64,000 bases of DNA from Asterias rubens (taxonomy: Eukaryota > Echinodermata > Asteroidea > Forcipulatida > Asteriidae). The notes below the pieces were generated by a model, which saw nothing but the letters and a program-made list of their open reading frames with translations, was not told the origin of the DNA and searched no databases. Location of the stretch: contig NC_047062.1 in the NCBI RefSeq assembly GCF_902459465.1, positions 3,970,501-4,034,500 of the forward strand, written 5' to 3'. The position numbers and the translations under genes were made by a program. Positions 1 through 11,463 of this stretch are shown here, in pieces. How positions within the stretch are numbered: the first letter of the stretch is position 1; the number at the start of each line of letters is the position of its first letter.

Positions 1-2290
1 ATTTGCTAACAACCAAAATGCCTATGAGATTGTACCTCATTGGTAAAAAAAAAAGGTAATGATTATTATAACTAAGGTTGTTGCTTTTACTGTCTCACAT
101 TATCATAAACATAAGATTTACCTATTACACACAATCTCAGGTAAGATGCACTTTCTACAAAGATCAATCTTCAAAATGCAACTCTAAAGACGAAGAAAAC
201 TGGCCTAAATTAACCTCAATTTGAAACGAACTTCAACATTTAGAAGCACTCCATTCTGAAAATTTATTGCTCTATGAAAATATCTTAAACAATAAGCCCC
301 GCAGTCTCAGAGGAGACCTGTAAGAAGGAGCAAAACAGACAGAGACACTCCCCTAAGACTCATTGATGGTATTCGCTCGTGTAATCTACCATTAATGTTC
401 ATGTGCACTTTACCCCAAGACGAGTCTCTATTATTCAATGTGGGGACTTGGTGTACAGACAGGAGCATTCCATCATCAGCTATCAGTGCTCGTTGGACAG
501 ACGTAAGATTGATAAAAAATACTCAGTATCTCTGAAAATATGGTGGATGATATCAAATACATGAAGACTTCAAGTGTCCCTGTAATGTATGATTATCATC
601 TCTTAATGAAAACTGTGCAAGCCTTAGATTCAATTCTCAAGCCCGAAATGGCATCTGTTGCCCCTGGTCTTGGCCTCGGTGCCCCTTCAATAGTTTCCTA
701 TAGACTTTAAGGTTTTCCCTATGGAAGTGCCCCTATATACGCGCTCCGGCATGCGCACAGGCGGCCATTTTCTAAGTTGACAAAACTGGCATCTCACAGC
801 GTGTGTTTGTGCGGGCATTTTGTAAGTTGAACAAACAGCATCGCATGAGCGTTCAATTAAAAAAACTCAAACGTGTATTTCATATTCAACGCGCGTGCAG
901 AATGACGCGCTTGTCATTTTCCGCTCCCGTGGCGTTTGTGCACGAAACATCACTCGTGCGCCCTCTAGTTCTTATATATAACTCTATGGTTTCGCACAAT
1001 CAGCCATTTCAACAAGAAAATAACTTTAGAGCCCCGTCCTGCCACCCTACAGACACACTCAAGCCTAAGCCTATGCCACATCAATAAAAGGGCAAGAATG
1101 ATATAAATTGTTCGCTGACCCAAATGCAAGAATTCCACCCAATATGGATCGCTCATGTCTCGTACCCCATGTCCTTTAAGAACAGCGAACCACCTGTAAA
1201 CAACCAGCCTCCCAATATTTGCCTTTACAGCAGCAACTCTAATGGATAAAATAAGCAAGAGGAAAACTACCCAGAACTATTAACTGATGATTTGTCTTTA
1301 CATGAGTTTCAATCAACATTGTGTTTATAACTTGTTAAACAATTCATTTGTGCTTTTGTTTGAAAGATTTTCTAATTCAATTTGTTTTATCCCAAACCAT
1401 GATAATCATCTTTAGGAGGGCAAGGTCGTTTTCATATTTACATTGGAAAAAGGGGCACCAATGCCAAGACCAGTGCAACAGAGGCCACGGCCTTGGTGCC
1501 CTCCTGTTTAATACCATGCCTGGTATCCTGCAGTTGTCATTACATGTTAATGTGCATAATGCAAAATGCATGAGGAAGACTAACATAGAACACAAACAAT
1601 CACGAACTGGACCTCTTGTTTCTAATCAGAATAGAATATTTACAACAGTGCCCTAATGAGTAAAATGAACCAAAACGATTCGTTAATGTTAGCTGATAGG
1701 ACATTCTTTCTTCAAGACACAAAGTATAAGAAAAACTCAACCAGATGAGGGTTAATTGATGCATCAACCTTCTTCCATGTCGGCCTCAAACACTGATAAA
1801 CGACAAACCTGTCAATAATTTCTCTTAACCGTTGTCGTAACATCCCTTTAAACAAATGGAATCCATAAAGGCGCGAGGCAGAGAAGGCAATATTAACGTC
1901 AAGCAGAAACCATCTGGACTATTACCGCAATGTCTCGAGAGCGCGTATATGGGGGGAGCAGTCAAGGTGAGACTGGCTCGAGTGAGCTGAGCATAGCGAT
2001 GGGGGGATTAATAACTTAGCGTGGGGGCGGCTCATCGCACCTCAGTCTTATCCATTTCACTGGCTGGGATCAGGTGTGGGCTTCCTTCTTCTAGGGGGTG
2101 GAGCCTTGGTGGCTTAAGAGGGAAGGGACAATAGCTAAGGTGAAGCTTTCTGTATGGTGATACAATGTGGTGTGGGTATAATATACTGGTTGATGGTCAT
2201 CACATAAGTGGCTGGGCCTACGTGACTCTAATGTCTCTAATATGACTGCTCAAAGTTTACCGCTACATACCTTTATTGAGAAACCAAATG
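1..2290. other. gene-free stretch, no coding signal
   Basis: No ORF here shows domain signal or plausible splice-site flanks. Around 655-690 and 1455-1503 there are related GC-richer segments with the shared motif GGTCTTGGCCTCGGTGCCCC or its relatives; the second folds as an imperfect hairpin (GGGCACCA near 1455 against TGGTGCCC near 1495). The 1740-2130 part is repeat-poor and richer in CpG than its surroundings and is discussed as a possible regulatory island. Confidence 0.4.
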
Positions 2291-2295
2291 TTTTC

Positions 2296-2385
2296 ATAGA
2301 TGGAAATTTGCATCAGGGATAAAGAATATTAGTTTAGGTTTTTACCCATATATACATCTATATACGCTAGCGCTGTATACTCAGT
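2296..2385 (-). repeat. tRNA-derived SINE family B, body fragment
   Basis: Read on the minus strand the segment gives the chain 'tatacagcgctagcgtatat ... gggtaaaaacc ... tttatccc.gatgcaaatt'. The same chain occurs on the plus strand at 24735-24815, 35285-35372 and 44270-44312, where it follows a tRNA-like head. Only the post-tRNA body is kept here. Confidence 0.45.
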
Positions 2386-3340
2386 ACAAATGTTGTTTGT
2401 TAAATCAAAAGCTCTTTTCTGCAAATGGTTTTTTTTAGCCCTGCACACATTTTTGCTTTCTCCTGTACTCTGAAGGGTATAACAACTTATTTTGGTTTGG
2501 TTTAGTTAAATACCTGTAACTGACACCAACAAACATTAATATGATATGGTTATTTGACATTTAGATGTGCAGTATTGGCTTACAATGGGCGTTACTGTTA
2601 AAGGGAGGTGCAATACCATAGATGCTCACTTTCTATAAAGCGGAAAGGGTCTTTCTGATCTCATGCACATTCAGTAGATTTGCCGATTCACCGATTGAAA
2701 AGAGTGAATTCCTAGCAAACCAGTCCACTGCATCGTGTTGCTGGAAGAAAGATGTCACGAAAGTGTTAGGGGGATTAAGGGCCGTAGCAATTAAAGTGCA
2801 AATTTGAGTTTCATAGGAAAATAAGCAGGAAAGTTTTATCATTGATAGGAAGGTTAGTTTCTGCATTGGAATGGGAAACATGTCTTTGTGGGTGACCTTA
2901 GCAACAAAATGCAACATTAATGTCATTTTTTTAAGGACCTTTTCATCGCTTACAGACTTCTGTTGCTGGGACAAGAAGTACTTTGTGTGCCAGTAAGAAG
3001 GGTATGCCCTTCTGCAGGCCATTCAACGTTTATGTTTCTTACAAATGAAATAATTATATGTCAATTGTTTATTAATACAGACCTCGAATGTGTATTATTT
3101 TGTCCATGAGTAGTAGATATCAAAACAATAATTAATAATTATCAAAATTACTCCTTAACCAATGACCTCAATCACGAAATAACAACTAAATGGAAGGAAC
3201 ATGAACGTGTAGCAAATTTTGACTCCACAAATCTGTAGGGATCTAATCCCAAAAGTTTCCAACTTGGTTTGGTAATACTTTCTGTTAATCTCTAAAACCT
3301 GATGTCAAAATTTGCTTTGCGTTCACACAAAGTATGAACA

Positions 3341-3542
3341 GGGCACAATTTCATAGAGCTGCTAAAGCAGAAAAAGTAGCCAAGTATAACAAAATCATGC
3401 CTACCAGAATATTAGGATACCAGCCAAAATACCATGTGACATGCACCATTTCTGACTGGTATCCTGCTTGTTTTTTTCCTAAGCACACAATTTGTAAGCA
3501 AAGTCGTCTGCTTAAGCAAAGCAGCTCTATGAGATTGGGCCC
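3341..3542. mobile_element. MITE with TIR GGGC(A/C)CAATTTCATAGAGC
   Basis: The segment starts GGGCACAATTTCATAGAGCT and ends AGCTCTATGAGATTGGGCCC, which are inverted copies of each other. It is about 200 bp with no coding capacity. Related or partial copies lie at 8165-8416, 23386-23605, 31860-32085, 36085-36150 and 61679-61790, all sharing the 'tttcatagagctgct' end and internal 'ctgcttagc' words, which supports a dispersed non-autonomous family. Confidence 0.6.
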
Positions 3543-3866
3543 TGGCTCTGAACTACAAGGTCAACAGGCTGGTAACCGGGTAAGCATTTTGGGTGGTAAC
3601 CTGTTTTCCTGAGACAAAAGATCAACAGAGGAAGGGTAAACTCAGCCGAAAAGCTCAGCGTTTCAGCGGATCGTCTTCTTCTCATCATCATCACACCTTC
3701 AAGGAAGTAGATGAGTAACATCTTCAAGTCATCCGAGAGCATCATGTGTTGGGTTTGGAATACCAAAGGCGTTACTGGGTCTTGCAACTTATAATCTGAT
3801 ATGTGGAATCCAGCACGTCTCCCAAATGTTTTAAGTCAACATTTTCTCAAGGCAGGTTGTTGACCT

Positions 3867-4110
3867 GGGCCCAGTTTCACAGTTTTAAGCAGTTGTTCAT
3901 CACTAGAAAACAGTGGAATATTATTTTTGTTTTGCCGAGTATGAAACCAGTCTGACACAGATCCTTTTGGCTGGGAAGCTGTTTTCCTGGGATAAATTGT
4001 TTATGTCCGACAGTTTGATATAGATGCTCAAAGTAGTACAAGTTGATTCTTAAGACTATGTTACCATTGACAGAACCACAGAGCCTGGACTTCTTACAAT
4101 TGGTACACAT
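3867..4110. repeat. degenerate relative of the GGGCCCAATTTCATAG MITE
   Basis: It opens with GGGCCCAGTTTCACAG and has internal 'ccagtctgac' and 'gctgttttcctgggat' words like those in the intact copy at 3341-3542. No clean right terminus is visible. Confidence 0.3.
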
Positions 4111-4689
4111 CTCAATTAAAGAATGCCAACAATAAATTTTAATAAACTTTTGATAAAATGAGGAAAATTAGCTTATTTTAAGTGCTGTTCAACTCCCATT
4201 TTTACAATTCTTGATTTTAAGTGGTGATTATGGTACAAAATGTCAATTTTCTTATATGACGGAAAATCAGCTTACCACAAAACAATCTTGCTTACACAGT
4301 TAAAGGAACATTACAGAATTGGTTTTGCTAGCAAAAAAAGTAGTGGCAGTGAAAGCACTTTATGTAATCCACCATATACATAAACTGACAAACCTATAGA
4401 AGTTTGAGATTGATCGGACATCTGTGTCACGAGAGAATAGTGGAAACCGATTTTAAATTTTGCCAAAATTAGCCAAATTACCATGTGCTCCAAAGGTACT
4501 GTTTGTGACTAGCTGTCTGCCAATATTATTTCCTTTTAGCAGAATTTATAAAAATTCTTCGACGTTTTATGCATATCTGTGAAACTGAGACCAGGTAGAA
4601 AGTGTCCACATATTGTAATATTTGTTTGAATATATAACTTAATTGTTCTGAATAAGAAATAGTTGGAGAAAGCCATGTTTTTTTGGTAT

Positions 4690-4865
4690 TGGTATGGGAT
4701 GATATTTAGAGTTTGAGCTCAAAAATACTCTCTTAATGTAAAAGAGTGAAAAACACCACTCTTTACATTTCGAGTTGTCCGTCATATGGCTCTTTAAAAA
4801 AAATGGTGGTTATTTCACTCTTTAAGAGGGGTTTCACTCTAGGACAGAGTGAAAAATCTACCGGT
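4690..4865. repeat. cluster of AAAGAGTGAAA words
   Basis: The hexamer family AGAGTGAAA or its complement TTTCACTCT recurs at least five times within 180 bp in both orientations, giving several short inverted pairs. No gene or known family is recognised. Confidence 0.3.
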
Positions 4866-6077
4866 TTATCGAAACAGAAAAATTCTTTTCCAGGTCAAGA
4901 TGAATAATTGGCTTGTCAACTGGTGCATTAGGATTGATATATTACCTTTAAGTATTTCCGATCGATTCTTACAATATATCATGTGTTTCCGCTGGATTAC
5001 TAAAAATCTACTTATATTGCCAAGATGAAAGAAAACCTCATGCGTGGACAGCCATAGGTTGAATTTGCAATGGTTACAATTTGCAAAATGGCTGTATCAA
5101 ATGGCATCTCTCAACAGAGTCAATTGGTCGCTCTGTACAAAGACCAAAATGAGTCCGTTGGAATTGAAGTAGCTCAAAAGAAGGGCGACAAGCTAGGATT
5201 GGGCTTCTGGTAAAATCACTACGGAAGCCATTTTGTTTTGTTTACTTCTTTCAAATGAAAGAGTAACAATGTCTCTGTAAAAGGTTCAGAGAAAATGTTA
5301 ACAATTGTGTTTATTATAATGGTTGCATGCATGTTCAACAATATTCATAAAATATTATTCTTTTAAGACAGTTATTGCTTTGCATCAATAGTACATTCTA
5401 CATTTAATTAATGTGTTGGTGTAAAGTATTCATATATTTTTCGCTGCTGTGTATAAAAATTGCCCGGAACCATTTAGAAAAAATATTGAAAACCCTGATT
5501 TTTGCTGAGGAAAAAAAAGAAGTGAAATGTCTATGGAGGTGATTCTACATTGGAAAAAGTCATTCATGTCTGATGGATCTTCATCACTACTTTGCACTGA
5601 TCCCAAGTAATCAGCGTTACCATGGAAACCTTCCGATCGTCTTCTAAGTAAATTTACACATGGGTTCACGATGGGTTGCACCCTGCCTGCCACAGCTTAA
5701 CCCGACACAGTCGCCATCATGAGAAGAAGAGAGCGAGCATGTTACGTCATCACGAAGGGGACCTTGCACTATGCATGCATGGAGATTGCATTCATTAATG
5801 AAACCTGGGAGGAGGGGAGTGTGAAACAAGGACATCCAATGTGATGATTAAATGATGAGTCTGGCACCATACTGCTGATATTGATAGCAAGGGATGCTGA
5901 ACCTGGCACCATACTGTTCCAATGTCGACATGCCTGGATGGCTAGCAGTGAATGTTGAGCTATGTATTCCACCAACTGAACGTTTAAATGTCAACAGAAA
6001 CCATGCATGACGAATCAAGGGACAGAACATGATGTAAGTATATCTTCTTCTTTTTTTATCTGTATGTTCAATATGCA

Positions 6078-6452
6078 TTAAAGCCATTGGACCCTTTCGG
6101 TAAACAGTATTGTCCAAGGCCCACACTTCGTGTATCACAACTTCTATATCAAATAACAAACCTGTGAAAATCTAGGCTCAATCGGTCATCGGAGTCGGGA
6201 GAAAATAACAAGAAAACCCACCCTTGTATCCGCGCGTTTCGCCGTGTCATGACATGTGTTTAAAATAAATCCGTAATTCTCGCTATCCAGAATTGATATT
6301 GTTTTACTGTTTTCTCAAAAAATAAAGCATTTCATGGAATAATATATATAAGAGAAGTCTTTCACCACTACCTTCTGTAAACCCTGTAAGTTATTTGTAA
6401 ATCTGTGAACTTTAATTTTTTTTTCTGTACCGAAAGGGTCCAATGGCTTTAA
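6078..6452. mobile_element. TTAA-type MITE, TIR TTAAAGCCATTGGACCC
   Basis: The left end reads TTAAAGCCATTGGACCCTTT and the right end AAAGGGTCCAATGGCTTTAA, a perfect 20-bp inverted pair, with TTAA as the outermost four bases on both sides. The 375-bp interior has no coding capacity. The TTAAAG end is shared with the other MITE families in this window and resembles the Kolobok/T2 type; that assignment is inference. Confidence 0.75.
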
Positions 6453-6889
6453 GTGTTGCGTTATTTTATGTTCTACTAATAATACAGAATCAAAAAGTAC
6501 CTTCAATCGCGATACTCAAAATGAAATATTGAACAAACAAACAATTCAGAAAGAACTCTCTATGAAGGTACATTTTGCTTGACAATTTCACTCTAAAATC
6601 CCACCATCAATATTGTTTCAGCAGATAACACGGCTCAGCATCTTAAGATATTAAAGAACACAAGTAACCCTTGATGAAGAACCTCAAAATCACTCCCAAC
6701 TGAGTACGGCAAAAAAAACATGTTACACAAGAAGAAGGAACATCTCCCACCGAAAAGAAAACATTTCAAACAAGAAGAGGCAGTGAAGGGAATGAAATGA
6801 GATGTTGTTCCAGAAATAATGCACACTGACATTCACTGACAGGAAAAAAAAACCTTTAAAGAGAAAGGATAAAACGAAAGGTGAGGAAG

Positions 6890-7260
6890 GACCAAAGATA
6901 CACGGCGGCCTAGATTAATAGCATCTTGCTTGGTCTGAGATGGCATCCCAATCACGCCATCTTCAGATCCAATTACCCGGGATGTCAGCACCGAAACAGG
7001 TGCAAAAAGGTTTTAATGTCCGAGATGATTCGGTGATGTGTCACAGAATGTGACGTTGCCTGACCCCATGTGATATCGAACGAGCTGATGTTTGCTGTGA
7101 TCATTATGAAGATGTGCGTGTGTACCGGTAAATGAATATCGTTGTCTGTGTTGCACCATGCTGGGGTGCCTATATTAACCAATGGCCTGCAGGACAAAGT
7201 CCAGCCAGAGCGCCATCTTATATCGGACACTTAATCGGGTCAAAAGCTTTCTGAGCTGAA
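6890..7260. other. repeat-free CpG-containing island, possible regulatory DNA
   Basis: Unlike its neighbours this segment contains no recognisable repeat, has more CpG, and includes homeobox-like and bZIP-like words such as 'gattaatag' and 'tgacgttg'. It has no convincing exon. A cis-regulatory role is only a guess; conservation with another sea star would be the test. Confidence 0.2.
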
Positions 7261-7421
7261 AGACTGACAATGATTCCTGTATTGATACTGAGCCTTGATT
7301 TTATTTATAAATGCAAACAATTTTCTTGGCCTAAATTGAGCTTAATCCATCTGAAGATTGAACCAAAATAAATCCCTCAAATCTCAAACACAAACAAACC
7401 CTAAAAACTAAAAACTGCTGC

Positions 7422-7807
7422 TTAAAGGCAGTGGACACTATTGGTAATTACTCAAAATAATTATTAGCATAAAACCTTTCTTGGTGACCAGTAATGGGGA
7501 GAGGTTGAAGGTATAAAACATTGCGAGAAACGGCTCCCTCTGAAGTGCCATAGTTTTCGAGAAAGAAGTAATTTTCCACGAATTTGATTTCGAGACCTCA
7601 GATTTATAACTTGAGGTCTCAAAATCGACCATCTAAACGCACACAACTTCGTGTGACAAGGGTGTTTTTTCTTTCATTATTATCTCGCAACTTCGATGAC
7701 CGATTGAGCTCAAATTTTCACAGGTTAGTTATTTCTTGCATATGTCGAGATACACCAACTGTGAAGGCTAGTCTTTGACAATTACCAGTAGTGTCCACTG
7801 CCTTTAA
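7422..7807 (+). mobile_element. TTAA-type MITE family 1, full copy
   Basis: The ends are TTAAAGGCAGTGGACACTAT and a near-perfect inverse, ATAGTGTCCACTGCCTTTAA with one change. Internally there is an 'agacctca...tgaggtct' sub-palindrome and the phrases 'gaaacggctccctctgaag' and 'ttcgatgaccgattgagct', which recur in all copies. The copy is 386 bp. The 60-codon ORFs found in every copy are by-products of this conserved DNA, not genes. Confidence 0.85.
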
Positions 7808-7810
7808 AAG

Positions 7811-8106
7811 TTGCTATCTTTCATTTGTGGTATTTGTTTTTCTCTCCAACCAAAGTCTCGACACTCATGGGGTGACAGGTCTTTTTCTTCAGCTGCGCCA
7901 CGCATCTGGAACTCCCTACCACGTAATCTTAGATCTTGTCTTTGTACCACAAAATTCAAATCTCTTCTCAAAACTTATCTATATGTCACAGGTTTTCAAG
8001 GACTAACTTGTTGTGTCTGTTTTTCATTGTTTTTGTTTTGTTTGTTGGTTCTAACTGCGCATTGAACACCTAGCAGGGTGGATATGTGCGCATTATTATT
8101 ATTATT
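7811..8106 (+). mobile_element. non-LTR retrotransposon (L2/CR1-type), 3' end
   Basis: Translation gives the conserved C-terminal tail of reverse transcriptase polyproteins, with GDRSFSSAAPRIWNSLPRN followed by a FKSLLKTYLY-like helix. The stop and an AT-rich 3' region come next, ending in 'gcgcattattattattatta', a trinucleotide tail typical of these elements. Only the last 300 bp survive, as usual for 5'-truncated insertions. It starts directly at the end of the MITE at 7422-7807. Confidence 0.75.
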
Positions 8107-8164
8107 AAACTGTAATGCCATATTGACAGATAAAAAACACAGTGAAGGGGACCACTTTCCATCC

Positions 8165-8416
8165 ATAAAAAAAGCAAATTTCCGTGCTTACTGTAGCAAA
8201 ATTTGCTGAAGTGCAAGCATCAAGCATATTTCACAAGTTAGCAGGAAAAATAGGCGGCCATATTGTGCGTTCAACGAGGATTTGCACTGTGAGGTCGTTC
8301 ATTTTCATGAAGAGGTTAGCATGCCTTTTCATGTGCTTATGGTTAGCAGTGCTATGAATTGAAAATTGCACAGTAAGCACAAAATCGGCCGCTAAGCAGC
8401 TCTATGAAATATGGCC
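8165..8416. repeat. relative of the GGGCCCAATTTCATAG MITE
   Basis: The right end reads 'agcagctctatgaaatatggccca', and the inner words 'gtgcttactgtagcaaaat' (left) and 'attgcacagtaagcac' (right) are inverted relatives of each other. The left terminus is unclear. Confidence 0.4.
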
Positions 8417-8749
8417 CAGATGTTGACCTACCCAACTGGTTTATGGCCTAATTTAATCCAGTGTTAATACTAGCAGCAGCGCAATTAGAACTTCTTCAAG
8501 GCTAATATGGCAGATCTGCCTTCAATATTTTTGGCCAATTTAACAAGGTTAAAGACAGAGATACAGAGTTCGTTTCACACTCTCTTACACCTCATTAGCA
8601 AGCACTTTAAATTCTGCACTAATAAAAAAATTAAAAAAACAAGAGCCCAAACAACCACAAATTCCATGAACGCTAATCAAATGCACATTTTCAATTAATT
8701 GTAATGTCTTCCACCGCCTCACTAATTATACCACTGCCTTGTTAAAAAA

Positions 8750-9058
8750 AAATATAAACAAATTCCTGTGAATGCTGGCGTGAGTTTTTGACCCCATAAG
8801 CTTTTAATTTTGCAACCTGATGTCCCACAGCGATCAGATTTATGAGGGACATGTGGATATTACTGCTGGCCGCAAGGTTAGACTTGATGAAATTATTATG
8901 TTTTCCCCCTCCTTAGTTGGACAACATAATTACAATAGCTTTATACCCTGAATCAAGGCCTGACTCTTGATGAAGACAAAGACTTGGGTTTCAAGACGTG
9001 ACAAGGATAATCAAATGAGACAGATTCAAAGAGAAGACGCCTGATCAGAGGTGTGTGA
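8750..9058. other. repeat-free island, possible regulatory DNA
   Basis: No repeat and no exon signal. It holds a cluster of motifs common in developmental enhancers: TAATTT/TAATTA words, 'aggataatcaa' and 'gattcaaag', the last close to the TCF site. Function not shown. Confidence 0.2.
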
Positions 9059-9059
9059 C

Positions 9060-9098
9060 CCCCTTTTTTTTCTTTTTTTTTTTGGGGGGGGGGGGTGT
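9060..9098. repeat. poly-T followed by poly-G tract
   Basis: A run rich in T (9063-9082) passes into eleven or more G (9083-9095). Similar T-to-G or C junction tracts occur at 9797-9810, 12958-12974 and 24563-24570. Confidence 0.8.
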
Positions 9099-9140
9099 CC
9101 ACCCAAACTCAGGCATAACAGTCGGAGAGATTTGGGGACA

Positions 9141-9209
9141 GCATATGTTGAGATACACCAAGTGAGAAGACTGGTCTTTGACAATTACAAATAGTGTCCA
9201 CTGTCTTTA
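9141..9209 (+). mobile_element. MITE family 1, right-end fragment
   Basis: About 70 bp match the right end of family 1, including 'gagatacaccaagtgagaag' and the terminal GTGTCCACTGTCTTTAA. The rest of the element is missing. Confidence 0.7.
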
Positions 9210-9213
9210 AATA

Positions 9214-9340
9214 AGGGAATAAAAGGGTAGCGACGAGTTCTTGAACGGCCGTTTAAAACTGGCAGGGGGCCAGGGCCTTTATCACACGGCAACGATCCCG
9301 TAAGGTTTTAAACGGACGTTTAAGAACTCTTTTATTCCCA
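9214..9340. repeat. inverted repeat
   Basis: The left arm GGGAATAAAAGGG...GAGTTCTTGAACG...CGTTTAAAAC pairs with the right arm GTTTTAAACGGACG...AAGAACTCTTTTATTCCC. The arms are about 40 bp with small mismatches and the loop about 45 bp. It begins a few bases after the MITE fragment. Confidence 0.6.
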
Positions 9341-9964
9341 TTCATAAATGCCCGTTTATTAAAAGACATTAAAAAAATACAATTTAGACACTTTGACAAT
9401 TGAAAATTTGAGGTTTGAAGTATTTTTTCAAAAACTCTGTGAAGAATCTGTTTGATGTGCGTGGGTTGTGTGTACGCACGCCCCTTTATACATAAAAATT
9501 AGAAATAGATTGCGCGCACGCTTAGAAATAGATTACGTGTTGTTACTAATAGCTATGAATTGCGCGTTCAGCGTGAGAATATGGGCGCACGCACGCGCCT
9601 GACACGCGGAAGCCAGCCGGTTATAAACAGCTCTAGCTAGTCATTATCGACCGTTTAAACACCCCTGCGTGACGCGCTCTCCACCAATAGGAGTAGCGAA
9701 ACTGTCCGGGGTATTTATGAATACTTTTTTTTCTGGTATTAGAAATTGGTCCTTACATTGTGTGTACAGTTTCAGGCAAATCAACCCTGCTGCACCCCCC
9801 CCCCCCCCTTATGGACAAGCCAAATGACAAGCTAACTGGTCCTTCTGGCCAGTCTTTAAAAGTTACGGGCATACCCTGCCTTCTGCAAAAACTACATCAG
9901 GATATCTTTCAAAGCAGGGTGTGATTCTCTTGTGTAGTTGATTCCCCCCTTCTCCTTAAAGCAA

Positions 9965-10376
9965 AGACCAGCAAACTCTGGTGCATTCACTGTGAGATCT
10001 AATTGACCGCCACCCCTTCTTCTCTGAAGTAAAGGACCAGGCTACCCCTTCCCACATAGCTGGGTGCACCCTCTTTGACTACCTTGAAAGCCCGCTCCTC
10101 CCCTACATAGCTGGGTGCATTCACTGTGAGGTCTAATTGACCGCCTCCCCTTCTTCTCTGAAGGAAAGGACCAGGTTACCCTGATAGGTCCACCCCTTCC
10201 CACATAGCTGGGTGCACCCTCTCTGACTACCTTGATAGCCCCCTCCTACATATCTGGGTGCATTCACTATGAGATCTAATTGACCGCCGCCCCTTCTTCT
10301 CTGAAGGAAAGGACCAGGTTACCCTGATAGGTCCACCCCTTCCCACATAGCTGGGTGCACCCTCTCTGAGATCTAA
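9965..10376. repeat. tandem repeat, period about 135-143 bp, three copies
   Basis: The phrase GTGCATTCACTGTGAGATCT (or a one-base variant) starts at 9981, 10115 and 10258. Each copy also contains 'cttcttctctgaagg', 'aaaggaccaggttaccc' and 'cccacatagctgggtgcacc'. The copies differ mainly by short deletions. Confidence 0.8.
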
Positions 10377-10427
10377 TTATTCCATCAACAGTCTCCTATT
10401 AGACCTTCCATGCATATGATCAGAGAA

Positions 10428-10475
10428 GGGGGGGGGTGAAAGATAGAGAGGGAGAGAGGGAGAGAGGGAGCGAGG
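10428..10475. repeat. GGGAGAGA simple repeat
   Basis: G-run followed by repeated 'gggagaga' units on the plus strand. Confidence 0.85.
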
Positions 10476-11079
10476 TCCTTGTATCGTAAACGGTCACCTT
10501 GGATCTGTAAACGTCACTGCCGGCACAGACCCAGCGCTCTTGTCTACTATTAGCCTAATATCACGTTTCACTGAATCCAGTTTTTGCTCGCTTGATCGCA
10601 GCCTCAATTTCAGAGTTCTTTGTAAAAGAGCTGTGTTCAATAAGAGCTGCTCCTTCTTCTTCTTCTTTTCTCGCCAAGCTTGCAGGAAGGTTGGAGCAAT
10701 GAAAGAAGGCAAATATTGGCATAGCCTCTAGGGATACAAAGGAAGTATGTTTGGTTCAAGATAAGGGATGTGGGTTTTTTTCCTCCCCATTTTTATTTCC
10801 CTTGAAACAAATCCATTGTAGCTATAGACAATTACCTTTAGAGGTTGCTAATAAACGTAATTCTGCCTGGACAAAAATAAGTGAAAAATAGGATTTTTCA
10901 GCGTGTGAATTTGCAGCACTCAATTTTTTGTTAAATGCTTTGGGGAAACGCCATATTCATCCGCCGGGCGTGATGCCATCTGGTCTGTTTCTGTTTTATG
11001 TGGGTTGCCTCTTTCTATGCACATGCTCAGTGGAAAGCTTTGCCAACATCTACTTTGTGTGAAGGAATGAATATCAGTT

Positions 11080-11463
11080 TTAAAGAGAAGGTACACATTA
11101 AGTAGTCACTTTTTTTTTTTAATTAATGGCAATCAAAACTTGGTTAGGAGTACATCACCTTTTGATAGTATTTTTTCATTTTCTATTCAGTCGATGCTGA
11201 GCATCAGATGATGGCCCTCCAAACACGCTGGTCCTCCATTGCTGTACGCAGCTCTTGATAGTATAAGGCATTTTAAGAACCATTTCACTTTGAAGTAATG
11301 TGGTTATGGGAAAATATACCAGTTTTTGTCCCCAAAAAATGTGAATATGAGAAGCGTCACTAACAGTAACGCTTCTCAGCTTGTGTATTCCAATTATGGA
11401 TAATTGTTCCCGCATGATGTATATTCGTACAAATTTTTTCACTGTGTGCTTTTAAACCTTTAA
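11080..11463. mobile_element. TTAA-type MITE interrupted by a LINE fragment
   Basis: The left end TTAAAGAGAAGGTACACATT and a right end ...CCTTTAA outline a TTAA-type element. Internal phrases ('accatttcactttgaagtaatgtggtt', split here as in the copy, and 'tattccaattatgga') recur in the related element at 55860-56129. The left half is interrupted at 11172-11254 by a short retrotransposon insertion with target-site duplication. Confidence 0.6.
11172..11254 (-). mobile_element. LINE 3' end, 83 bp, with 10-bp target-site duplication
   Basis: The sequence TTGATAGTAT occurs at 11162-11171 and again at 11255-11264. Between the copies, read on the minus strand, is the 3' end of the same LINE family as 43517-43738 (shared 'gagctgcgtacagcaatgga'), ending in a short A-rich tail. 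Duplication, 5' truncation and A-rich tail together are the marks of target-primed reverse transcription. Confidence 0.8.

Noticed and set aside
7438..7646. 60-65 codon ORFs with similar peptides (for example RWLISRPQ and SRKL words) at 7438, 17019, 26394, 33072 and 61046
   Set aside because: They look like a conserved protein family but all lie inside MITE family 1 copies, on both strands and in more than one frame. The similarity is that of the DNA element.
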